Positions 1 through 5,366 of a stretch of DNA of 5,366 bases are shown here, piece by piece. The stretch is taken from contig JAKIVW010000049.1 in the NCBI GenBank assembly GCA_022750355.1, positions 1 through 5,366 of the forward strand. The letters run 5' to 3'. A program made the translations under genes and the position numbers. The stretch comes from Thermoplasmata archaeon. Its GTDB lineage: Archaea > Thermoplasmatota > Thermoplasmata > Lutacidiplasmatales > UBA184. Under the pieces are notes generated by a model. The model was not told where the DNA came from. It made no database searches and saw only the letters and a program-made list of their open reading frames with translations. Each line of letters opens with the position of its first letter. Position 1 is the first letter of the stretch.

Positions 1-144
1 ACTGTTCAGCCCCCTTACCCTCCAAACTCGTCGTGTGTGTGTTGTGGCTTGCACCCAGTCCCGCGTCGAAGCGGATCTTTGTGGAGACAATCGCGATGTC
101 GGGGTCGCGCGGTCGAAGGCGGAGTGCGAAGCATGCCAAGGGCT

Positions 145-387
145 TTACAGTGTGAGCGCGGGCTCCTGTCCCACTCGAAGAAGAATCACTAGAACGCTAG
201 TGCCTAACAGAATCAGCCCGGCAGTCAGGGTGCCCACGACCCAATCTACCGGCAGGGGTATGCCTGAGAGCCATTGGACCGTGAGAAACGCCACTCCGGC
301 CAAAAAGTAGGTCAGAGCCGCAAGCCCCACGAACAGGGTCGCATACCAGACGAACCGCGATCGGCTTTCGAGTCCTTCGGCCAACAA
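145..387 (-). CDS. Possible small two-helix membrane protein, function unknown
   Basis: An 80-residue product with two clear hydrophobic segments, about residues 14-38 and 48-70, joined by a short loop (SGIPLPVDW). Arg residues sit at the N-terminus (R9, R11) and just after the second helix (R71), so by the positive-inside rule both ends would be cytoplasmic. The frame starts TTG-TTG directly after an in-frame TGA at 388-390, so TTG 387 is the earliest start. A TATA-like box on the same strand (409-418) is centred about 26 bases upstream, as expected for a leaderless archaeal transcript. It ends in TAA. It is divergent from the Lrp-like regulator gene. I recognise no family, and the short length and TTG start leave real doubt. 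The overlapping opposite-strand frame is less likely because it has no membrane or domain pattern. Confidence 0.55.
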   Translation of the reverse strand: MLAEGLESRSRFVWYATLFVGLAALTYFLAGVAFLTVQWLSGIPLPVDWVVGTLTAGLILLGTSVLVILLRVGQEPALTL

Positions 388-408
388 TCACCTAAGGGAC
401 TCCGCGGG

Positions 409-418
409 CTATAGTTTC
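409..418 (-). promoter_or_regulatory. TATA-like box upstream of the small membrane gene
   Basis: Read on the minus strand this is GAAACTATAG, an AT-rich island in GC-rich surroundings. It is centred about 26 bases before the TTG at 387, which fits TBP-dependent initiation of a leaderless archaeal mRNA. The core CTATAG is self-complementary, so it could also serve the plus strand, which would place a start near base 438, well upstream of the regulator gene. The assignment rests on spacing and composition only. Confidence 0.35.
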
Positions 419-432
419 TCAGCGCCTATCGG

Positions 433-451
433 CATGAGGGCTGACTTCATG
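433..451. repeat. Dyad CATGA-N9-TCATG with overlapping direct repeat
   Basis: CATGA at 433-437 is mirrored by TCATG at 447-451, a 19-base dyad in the divergent intergenic region. An 8-base direct repeat, ATGAGGGC, overlaps it at 434-441 and 449-456, offset by 15 bases. Lrp-family regulators often bind short dyads near their own promoters, and this one lies about 15-40 bases to the plus-strand side of the TATA-like CTATAG. It is a candidate operator only, because arms of five bases can arise by chance. Confidence 0.25.
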
Positions 452-577
452 AGGGCGGTCGAGAGCGGGGGATTTTCAGGTCATACCTCTGACGGAAGGT
501 ACGCCGAGTTGGGGGGCGAATTCCCAATCTCGTCCTAGTCGCCGGGCCGGATTGCGCGGGCCTCTTCGAAAAGCCGG

Positions 578-1822
578 TTGCTCGAGGAATGGGTGCAATC
601 TCGCTTGCAACAATTTCGCCTGAGCGGGCTCAACGGCGCGAAAGATTCGACCCCCAAGACAACCGAGAGAGAGGGAGCGGGTAGATTTTCGGCGACAGAA
701 TCAAGTGCAGCGCTGAAGGAGGCTTCGTCGGACCCCGAAAAGAGCTTTTGGTCGCGGGGGGAGTCACTCAACGTGGACGACCTCGACCTCACCATTCTTA
801 GGTGGATGTACCCCGGAGGGGTCTATTCGATGTACGGGATTGACCCAAGAATCTCCACATCCGAAATCGCTTCCCATGTCGGGCTCACGCGCACCGCAGT
901 TTGGGCCAGAATTCGACAGTGGCAACGGGAAGGATTTTGGAATGGCGTGAGGGTGCATCCGAACCCCGGAATTTTCGGAGAAAAGTTATTTCGCGTCGAA
1001 ATCCCGGTTTCTGATACGGTCGAAGGTGGAATCCTGGTCGACGAACTTGAAATCGTCGACGGGATTCTCGGCGCGAGCGTCGCCCAGGGCGATGCGGTCT
1101 CTGGAAAGGACATTCTGACCGTGATGCTCCGCTTCGCCGCAGGGGATGCGGAGGACGTGGACCGTCGGATGCGGGTTCTCCGCCACCTCTCCCCATCGGG
1201 CAAGGTCGACGGACCTTGGATAGACGAGGTACCCGATGTGGGTCGGAAGTTGACCCCCCTCGATCGTCGAATCATCGGAGTCGTGATCAACAATCCTATG
1301 GCTTCACTCGGCCAACTAGCTCGACTCGTGGGCGTGACCCACAAGACGTTCGCGCGCCGACACTCGGCGTTGCTCAGTAATCACGCGCTATTCTATCGCC
1401 CGAACGTCGATTGGTCCAAGCACCCGAGCATACTACTCTACTTCTTCTGTGAACATTCGTCGGACGTGCCCCACGTCCGAACAGCAGTCGAGGCCCGCTT
1501 CCCTCATTTTTCCTTAATTCCGCGTGGAGGGGTTGGCTACCTGGGGGAAGCGTACGTCCCCTCCGACTGGTTCGTGGGAAGAGTCCCCTGCCAGACTCCG
1601 AGTGAGGGGCTGGCCCTGGTTTTGGAACTCTCCCGACTGCCGGGAGTTCGTTCGGTTCGACCGGAAGTCTGGGGGCCCGGTCGTTCGTTTCACCAGTGGG
1701 CGAAGCAACGGGCGGCTGAACTTCTTACTCCGGCGGAGAAGGTCCGACCCAAAATGGAGCGGAGGGAACCCCCTTCCTCCACTGGCCCCTGGGGCCTCGT
1801 CTCGGCCACGAGCCGGCGTTGA
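578..1822 (+). CDS. Tandem Lrp/AsnC-like winged-helix transcriptional regulator
   Basis: A 414-residue predicted DNA-binding regulator. Residues 1-65 are a Ser/Glu/Lys-rich extension of low complexity. Residues 67-125 form an AsnC-type winged helix: LDLTILRWMY leads into a helix-turn-helix around ISTSEIASHVGLTRTAVWAR. Residues about 135-213 look like a Lrp effector-binding (RAM-like) alpha/beta unit. The pattern then repeats: LTPLDRRIIGVVINNP opens a second helix-turn-helix (225-275, SLGQLARLVGVTHKTFAR), followed by a second RAM-like unit (about 284-366) ending at RPEVWGPGR. Classical Lrp proteins are about 150 residues with one such pair and work as dimers, so this chain resembles a fused dimer. 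TTG 578 is the first possible start after TAG at 536. GTG 773 (V66) has GGGGGGAG nine bases upstream and would begin exactly at the first domain, so the true start is unsettled. Ligand and targets are unknown. Confidence 0.87.
   Translation: MLEEWVQSRLQQFRLSGLNGAKDSTPKTTEREGAGRFSATESSAALKEASSDPEKSFWSRGESLNVDDLDLTILRWMYPGGVYSMYGIDPRISTSEIASHVGLTRTAVWARIRQWQREGFWNGVRVHPNPGIFGEKLFRVEIPVSDTVEGGILVDELEIVDGILGASVAQGDAVSGKDILTVMLRFAAGDAEDVDRRMRVLRHLSPSGKVDGPWIDEVPDVGRKLTPLDRRIIGVVINNPMASLGQLARLVGVTHKTFARRHSALLSNHALFYRPNVDWSKHPSILLYFFCEHSSDVPHVRTAVEARFPHFSLIPRGGVGYLGEAYVPSDWFVGRVPCQTPSEGLALVLELSRLPGVRSVRPEVWGPGRSFHQWAKQRAAELLTPAEKVRPKMERREPPSSTGPWGLVSATSRR
756..763 (+). promoter_or_regulatory. Possible ribosome binding site for an internal GTG start of the regulator
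   Basis: GGGGGGAG ends nine bases before GTG 773. A run of five G can pair with the CCUCC of the 16S 3' end with one G-U wobble. TTG 578 has no comparable motif just upstream. If used, translation would start at V66 and yield a 349-residue protein that begins right at the first winged helix. The sequence is G-rich generally, so this is suggestive only. Confidence 0.25.
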
Positions 1823-1982
1823 AGGGCCGGGGGGTCTGGCGGCCGCCCCAAATCTCCAAGCTCTCCTCAAACTTCGTGTCACGTTCCCATTGAGCGTCGA
1901 TTTCCGGCGATAGGCCAGAGATGCCTAGTTTGTTGCGCACCGCTAAACCGTGGGTGAACTACTTCCAGCGTGTTCGCCGCTC

Positions 1983-1989
1983 GGGGTGG
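1983..1989 (+). promoter_or_regulatory. Possible ribosome binding site of the exported-protein gene
   Basis: GGGGTGG lies five bases upstream of GTG 1995 and resembles the archaeal GGAGGTGAT motif. No similar motif precedes ATG 2043. It is the main reason, together with the need for positive charges before the signal-peptide core, for choosing GTG 1995. Confidence 0.3.
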
Positions 1990-1994
1990 TTCGA

Positions 1995-2735
1995 GTGCAA
2001 ACTCAACTTCGAGTACAGTCTGTCCACAAGCCGCAACGTAGAATGTACGCAATGGGTTCGATCGCCCTTGTCGTCCTCTTGGCGGGGATGATGTTCCTGC
2101 CGACGGCGAAGGCAGAAGGATCGAACTCGGGCGTCGTGTGTCCATCGCTTACGGTGGCACAAGTCCTGAACGAGGTGTCGGGCATCCCACACGGCTCCCA
2201 CCCGGTCCTATCGATGTGGTGGACGTTTAGCCATTACGAGGATGGCGAATTCTTCGGGTACTTCGCCCTAGATTCTGGTCTCTTCTTCTTCACGGCATGG
2301 CAGGCGCCGGACGGTTCGTTCTTTGCGCTCGAAGTCCAGCTGGCGGTTTATCAGACCTACCAAAACGTTCCAAGTGCGGTAGCAGGAACCCCGGAGCCGA
2401 CCAACGGCGCGGGACCGTTCATCCAGGTCAATTTCTTCCACATAATCGGATCGTTTACCCCCGGGGCGATGCCGACGCACGGTTACATCGGCTCGATAAA
2501 TGCCGGAGGCACGAAAACCGACGTCCAGAACGGGACCTATGCCAACCAAGTGGGAAACGCGAGGGGAATCGACCTCTCCTTCCCTTACTTCAACAACTAT
2601 ACCGGTACGAACTACGCTGACTTGCACGACGACCTCGCGTGGGACTACCACTACTCTCCGAACGGGGCTGAGTACTGTGGCTACGACAACCTGATCACGA
2701 ACCAGTTGACGGTGGCGGGGGACATCGTAACCTAG
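1995..2735 (+). CDS. Exported acidic, aromatic-rich protein of unknown function
   Basis: From GTG 1995 the product is 246 residues. Residues 1-16 are basic (HKPQRR), residues 22-36 are a hydrophobic core (SIALVVLLAGMMFLP), and AKA|EG at 38-42 fits signal peptidase cleavage, so export is likely. The mature part (41-246) contains 18 Asp/Glu but only K174 and R190, and 32 Phe/Trp/Tyr (about 15%), including FFF at 97-99. There are only two Cys, C49 near the mature start and C228 near the end, which could form a disulphide joining the termini. N179-G-T and N201-Y-T are N-glycosylation sequons. There is no second membrane segment and no C-terminal anchor, so a released soluble protein is expected. 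Other starts are GTG 1950 (open frame, longer) and ATG 2043, which would leave an n-region without basic residues. I recognise no family and no catalytic motif. Confidence 0.75.
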   Translation: MQTQLRVQSVHKPQRRMYAMGSIALVVLLAGMMFLPTAKAEGSNSGVVCPSLTVAQVLNEVSGIPHGSHPVLSMWWTFSHYEDGEFFGYFALDSGLFFFTAWQAPDGSFFALEVQLAVYQTYQNVPSAVAGTPEPTNGAGPFIQVNFFHIIGSFTPGAMPTHGYIGSINAGGTKTDVQNGTYANQVGNARGIDLSFPYFNNYTGTNYADLHDDLAWDYHYSPNGAEYCGYDNLITNQLTVAGDIVT

Positions 2736-2916
2736 GCTCCCGGGGTCCTCGTTGCAGCTGGGCTTCGGCTGAACCCCTTCCAGCGCTCGCCAGGCTACCT
2801 CCGTTTCCCACTTCCAAAGTCATGCCCTACCGGAATCGGAGCCGCCGCGGAGTTGTTGCCCGGGGCGCGCGAGATCGGGTCGCCGGCACCCTTGATACTG
2901 CCCGGGGAGTAACCTC

Positions 2917-2922
2917 GGGGGA
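2917..2922 (+). promoter_or_regulatory. Ribosome binding site of the DUF1028 gene
   Basis: GGGGGA lies five bases before ATG 2928. The G run can pair with the archaeal anti-Shine-Dalgarno CCUCC with one wobble. An in-frame TAA at 2910-2912 means no earlier ATG is possible, so this site and ATG 2928 together fix the start well. Confidence 0.4.
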
Positions 2923-2927
2923 CCCGC

Positions 2928-3632
2928 ATGTACGGGAAATGGGTGTACGGAACTTTTTCCATCGCAGCGGTGGACCCCGAACTCAAATTCTGGGGGGTCG
3001 CCGTGGCCACGAAACCGAGCAGCGTCGGTGCGACCGTTCCATGGACCGAATGGAGAGTGGGAGCCGTCGCGACTCAGGCGATGTCGAACTATTACTACGG
3101 GCCGAAAGGACTCGACTTGCTTCGTCGCGGGTTCGCAGCCGACGAAGTCGTGCGTAAGTTGACTCGAGCGGATCGCCAACGAGATCACCGGCAACTCGGT
3201 GTGGTCGACCGACGAGGTCACTCGGCGGCGTGGACTGGTTCGAAATGTCTTGAGCACGCGCTCCACCAGACGGGAGACGGGTACACCTGCCAAGGAAACA
3301 TCCTCGCAGTCGCCAGCGTGGTGCCCGCCATGGCCAAGGCGTTTGAATCTACCAGAGGGACACTCGGGTCTCGGATGCTGGCCGCCCTCAGAGCGGGCGC
3401 CCGGGAAGGGGGCGACAGCCGCGGCCTCTCCTCCGCGGCGCTCGTCGTGACTCATCGGGAACCATGGTACCAAACTGGTTGGTCCGACAACTGGACCAAC
3501 ATTCGGGTGGATCTCCATCGACGTCCGATCGCGGAACTCGAACGAATCCTTCGTGTCGATGAAAAGGAGACCCGTCGATTCCTCGCGCAGAGGGCCGCCC
3601 GGCTCCGACGTGCGAAAGCCGCGGGCCGATGA
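2928..3632 (+). CDS. DUF1028 family protein, Ntn-hydrolase-like fold
   Basis: A 234-residue protein that matches the DUF1028 family along its whole length: TFSIAAVDPE at 9-18, GVAVATK at 23-29, VGAVATQAMSN at 44-54, YGPKGLDLLRRG at 57-68, QLGVVD at 89-94, TGSKC at 103-107, QGNILA at 122-127, MAKAFE at 135-140, GGDSRG at 161-166, SAALVV at 169-174 and VDLHRRPIAEL at 194-204. The family has the N-terminal-nucleophile hydrolase fold but no firmly established reaction, so a peptidase or amidase activity is only a fold-based guess. There is no signal peptide or membrane segment, so it should be cytoplasmic. The usual family start is Met-Thr-Phe-Ser. Here eight residues (MYGKWVYG) precede Thr9. Residues after about 212 form a basic, charged tail. 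ATG 2928 is secured by an in-frame TAA 16 bases upstream and a G-rich site. Nothing nearby points to its substrate. Confidence 0.93.
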   Translation: MYGKWVYGTFSIAAVDPELKFWGVAVATKPSSVGATVPWTEWRVGAVATQAMSNYYYGPKGLDLLRRGFAADEVVRKLTRADRQRDHRQLGVVDRRGHSAAWTGSKCLEHALHQTGDGYTCQGNILAVASVVPAMAKAFESTRGTLGSRMLAALRAGAREGGDSRGLSSAALVVTHREPWYQTGWSDNWTNIRVDLHRRPIAELERILRVDEKETRRFLAQRAARLRRAKAAGR

Positions 3633-3652
3633 GGGGATCCCAGTCGACCGGA

Positions 3653-3669
3653 TCGGGTTGCGAACCCGG
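3653..3669. repeat. Small perfect hairpin between the DUF1028 and GNAT genes
   Basis: CGGGTT (3654-3659), loop GCG, AACCCG (3663-3668), extendable by one T-G wobble pair. It lies 21 bases after the DUF1028 stop. No T-run follows, so it is not a typical archaeal terminator, although it could stabilise the mRNA 3' end. Confidence 0.35.
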
Positions 3670-3686
3670 ACTCGCCCCGCGAGCCT

Positions 3687-3695
3687 GAAATACGG
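3687..3695 (+). promoter_or_regulatory. TATA-like box of the GNAT gene
   Basis: GAAATACGG is the most AT-rich stretch of this GC-rich gap and is centred about 29 bases before ATG 3720. No Shine-Dalgarno-like motif precedes that ATG (the upstream bases are TTCTCGCCCC). Together these suggest that the mRNA begins at or very near the start codon, the leaderless pattern common in archaea. Confidence 0.35.
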
Positions 3696-3719
3696 TAACC
3701 CGGTCGTCGTTCTCGCCCC

Positions 3720-4229
3720 ATGACGACCTTGCGTTTCGTCCCGTTGGCGCAGCCCGAGTATGATCGATGGTGGGCCTCTTCCATCCGCGAGTATGCGGAA
3801 GAGCACGTCAAGTCGGGCAATTGGACGGCGGAAGAGGCCGCCGCGAAATCCGAGGGCGAATTTCGAAAATTGCTCCCGCAGGGTACGGCGACCCCCGGTC
3901 ACTACTTGTTCGGAGTCGAAGATCCGGCCGAGCACAACCTAGTGGGTGTGGTCTGGTTCCGCGCGGACCGGGGGCCGGAGGCACCGCTCCCGCCGGTGTT
4001 GTTCATTTACGACCTCATCGTCTTCGAGGCCCATCGCGGGAAGGGTTACGGGACCCAAGCCATGGGACTGATCGAGGACCAGGCCCGCCTACTCGGCTTC
4101 GACACGATCTCGCTCCACGTTTTTGGACACAATACCGTCGCACTGTCGCTCTATCGCAAGTTGGGCTACGCAGCGACGAACCTCCTGATGTCCAAAAAAC
4201 TTGATACGAAATCGGCTCCCAACCCCTGA
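3720..4229 (+). CDS. GNAT family N-acetyltransferase
   Basis: A 169-residue enzyme predicted to move an acetyl group from acetyl-CoA to an amine. The acetyl-CoA-binding motif A is clear: strand FIYDLIVF (95-102) followed by the pyrophosphate loop R106-G-K-G-Y-G111 (pattern R/Q-x-x-G-x-G/A) and helix TQAMGLIEDQARLLG. Motif B follows as ISLHVFGHNTVALSLYRKLGY (130-150 region), with N138 and Y145 in the places of the usual Asn and general-acid Tyr. The N-terminal part (about 1-60) is helical and charged (EYAEEH, TAEEAAAKSE) and would shape the acceptor site. YLFGVED and LVGVVWF (62-80) are the central strands. The substrate cannot be read from the sequence. The length is normal for a single-domain member. 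ATG 3720 has a TATA-like box about 29 bases upstream and no ribosome site. The convergent neighbour is an MFS exporter. Confidence 0.93.
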   Translation: MTTLRFVPLAQPEYDRWWASSIREYAEEHVKSGNWTAEEAAAKSEGEFRKLLPQGTATPGHYLFGVEDPAEHNLVGVVWFRADRGPEAPLPPVLFIYDLIVFEAHRGKGYGTQAMGLIEDQARLLGFDTISLHVFGHNTVALSLYRKLGYAATNLLMSKKLDTKSAPNP

Positions 4230-4265
4230 AGGAACCTCGCCTGAGAGGATTGTCTGAGGCAGGAT

Positions 4266-4282
4266 GCCCTCGAGGGCCGGCC
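4266..4282. repeat. Adjacent GC palindromes between convergent genes
   Basis: GCCCTCGAGGGC (4266-4277) is a perfect 12-base palindrome and overlaps GGCCGGCC (4275-4282). They sit in the 58-base gap between the GNAT stop and the MFS stop, where hairpins could act on either transcript. There is no T-run on either strand, so a terminator role is unproven, and GC-rich DNA yields such palindromes easily. Confidence 0.3.
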
Positions 4283-4287
4283 GAAGG

Positions 4288-5366
4288 CTAGTACTGGACT
4301 TCCCGAAGTTCCTTCATCACGACCGACCCGACCAGCATCGAGCCCACGACGAAAACCCCCGAGACCACGAGCACCGTTCCGACCGAGGTCGCCGAAGCAA
4401 AAGCTCCGGCGAAAAACGCCCCGAGGGGTCCGCTGGCGGTGATGAAGCTGAGGAACGCGGCCATCACCCGGCCGAGCAGGCGTCCGGGGACCTTCGCTTG
4501 GATCAGGACGAAGAGGGGGATGTTGGTGATCGAGATCACAACCCCGAGCAGCAGTACTTCCGCGAACGCCAACGGAACGAAAGTGGTGAGTCCGAGACCG
4601 ACGAAAACGAGTCCGATCCCGACCCCTCCACTGAGCAAGTACTTGCCGGCGGATCGGCGAGTGTTGAGCTTCCCCACCACGGCGGCCCCGACGATCGCGC
4701 CGATCGCCACCGCAGCGCCCAGGAACCCATAGGTCGCGGGCCCGCCGCGGAGGGTGATCTTGGCATAGGGAGCGAAGAGGGCACTGACCGCGCTGCCGAA
4801 GAAATTGACGATGATCCCGAGTAGGATCAGCTCGACGAGGAACCCGTTCTCTCGGATGAATCGCAATCCCTCGCGGAACTCCACGAAGAAGCTGGACGCG
4901 AGGCGGTTCACCGTCTCTCGAACCTGGGTAACGCTCCGAGAAATGGCCGCGACAATCAAAGCAGCTGCGATGAAGGAGAAGGCATCATACTCGATGGGTA
5001 GGTTGACGCCGAACAGGGCCACGACGACGCCGCCGACGGACAAACCGACGATCTGGTTGACCGAACTCGAGAACGTGAGGAGACTATTCGCCGGGGGAAG
5101 GTCGTCCGTGGCCACCAACTGGGGCACCATCGCCGACGACGTGGTTCGGACTAATTGGGCGCCGGTTCCCAGGGCGAAGACGATCACCAGGATTACCGTG
5201 AGACCGACCTGGTGCGCCAACACCAATCCCGAGAGGGAGGCCACCACCACCGCCTCGGCGACGTTGGTCCCGATCAGGATCGTCCGTCGATCCCATCGGT
5301 CGACGTAGACACCGAGGAATGGTCCGAGGAGGACCCCGGGAAGCGCGATGACAGCGACGACCACCC
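4288..5366 (-). CDS. MFS exporter, N-terminus missing at window edge
   Basis: A proton-coupled major facilitator transporter of the MFS_3 / EntS-MefA-like exporter type, which moves siderophores, macrolides or other small molecules out of the cell. Counting from the GTG at 5364, 358 residues are visible with about 11 membrane helices: near 2-20, 28-50, 55-70, 93-120, 125-143, 173-198, 210-232, 241-262, 264-289, 300-323 and 328-349. The loop after the first visible helix carries motif A as GVYVDRWDRR (18-27). PQLVATDDLPPANSL (81-95) is the typical MFS_3 stretch before helix 5. VPGRLLGRVMA (292-302) is the usual loop before helix 11. A cytoplasmic loop at about 144-172 separates the halves. Helix 1 and its start codon (roughly 40-60 residues) must lie beyond the right edge, so GTG 5364 is only a window artefact, not a start. 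The substrate is unknown. It ends in TAG, convergent with the GNAT gene. Confidence 0.94.
   Translation of the reverse strand, partial: VVVAVIALPGVLLGPFLGVYVDRWDRRTILIGTNVAEAVVVASLSGLVLAHQVGLTVILVIVFALGTGAQLVRTTSSAMVPQLVATDDLPPANSLLTFSSSVNQIVGLSVGGVVVALFGVNLPIEYDAFSFIAAALIVAAISRSVTQVRETVNRLASSFFVEFREGLRFIRENGFLVELILLGIIVNFFGSAVSALFAPYAKITLRGGPATYGFLGAAVAIGAIVGAAVVGKLNTRRSAGKYLLSGGVGIGLVFVGLGLTTFVPLAFAEVLLLGVVISITNIPLFVLIQAKVPGRLLGRVMAAFLSFITASGPLGAFFAGAFASATSVGTVLVVSGVFVVGSMLVGSVVMKELREVQY

Noticed and set aside
33..42. (GT)5 dinucleotide run
   Set aside because: Too short to count as a microsatellite or a functional site.
35..310. 91-codon plus-strand frame with several Cys at the left end
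   Set aside because: Its second half is antisense to the more protein-like two-helix membrane gene, and the Cys spacing does not repeat as a metal-binding motif. Only bases 35-144 would be free, and they show no domain.
738..749. AAAAG-AG-CTTTT inverted repeat inside the N-terminal part of the regulator gene
   Set aside because: The arms are only five bases and not extended by flanking pairs. It might mark a promoter for the internal GTG 773 start, but nothing else supports that.
1838..1847. GGCGGCCGCC palindrome just after the regulator stop, as a terminator
   Set aside because: There is no T-run after it, and a 10-base GC palindrome has no proper loop. It is easily expected by chance at this base composition.
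1524..1913. 129-codon plus-strand frame overlapping the end of the regulator gene
   Set aside because: It is a shifted frame of the regulator's second RAM-like region. The product is low complexity with no start signal or domain.
3650..3672. tRNA T-arm-like stem (TCGGG / CCCGG with a 7-base loop)
   Set aside because: The loop TTGCGAA lacks the conserved TTC-R-A pattern. The bases upstream belong to the DUF1028 coding end, and no acceptor or anticodon arm can be built.
2820..3935. 371-codon open frame on the minus strand across the DUF1028 and GNAT genes
   Set aside because: It runs antisense to two genes with clear family matches. Its product is Arg/Gly/Pro-rich with no domain pattern, as expected of a shadow frame in GC-rich DNA.
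4264..5308. Two plus-strand open frames (4264-4824 and 4805-5308) opposite the MFS gene
   Set aside because: The products are runs of Asp, Arg, His, Glu or Thr, the usual complement of membrane-helix codons, and the opposite strand has an unmistakable transporter.

Overview
The window looks like chromosomal DNA of a high-GC archaeon, most likely of the Thermoplasmata (an acid-soil type lineage would fit). This rests on three things. There is a large regulator built from two Lrp/AsnC-like units. Several genes appear leaderless or start with GTG/TTG, with AT-rich TATA-like boxes about 26-29 bases upstream. The exported protein carries N-glycosylation sequons. No rRNA or marker gene is present, so the placement is an inference from gene style, and a bacterial origin is not strictly excluded. 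No mobile element, CRISPR array, tRNA or prophage signature was found.

Layout, left to right. Bases 1-144 hold nothing I can support except a short (GT)5 run. A possible small two-helix membrane protein lies on the minus strand (145-387). Bases 388-577 are a divergent intergenic region with a TATA-like CTATAG, a short dyad and a direct repeat. A long plus-strand gene (578-1822) encodes a tandem Lrp-like DNA-binding regulator with a low-complexity N-terminal extension. After about 170 non-coding bases, a plus-strand gene (start near 1995, end 2735) encodes an exported, very acidic, aromatic-rich protein of unknown function. After another 192 bases comes a complete DUF1028 protein of the Ntn-hydrolase fold (2928-3632). 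An 87-base gap with a small hairpin separates it from a GNAT acetyltransferase (3720-4229). On the minus strand, convergent with the GNAT gene, is an MFS exporter (4288-5366) that runs off the right edge and lacks its N-terminus.

The genes do not form an obvious pathway. The three plus-strand genes after the regulator are spaced by 87-192 bases with their own apparent start signals, so they look like single-gene units rather than an operon. The regulator sits head-to-head with the small membrane gene and could control that shared region and itself. The most unusual items are the single-chain double Lrp architecture, the exported orphan with 18 acidic against 2 basic mature residues, and a DUF1028 protein whose expected N-terminal Thr lies behind an eight-residue leader ending in Gly. 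I do not see convincing evidence for a new multi-gene system here.
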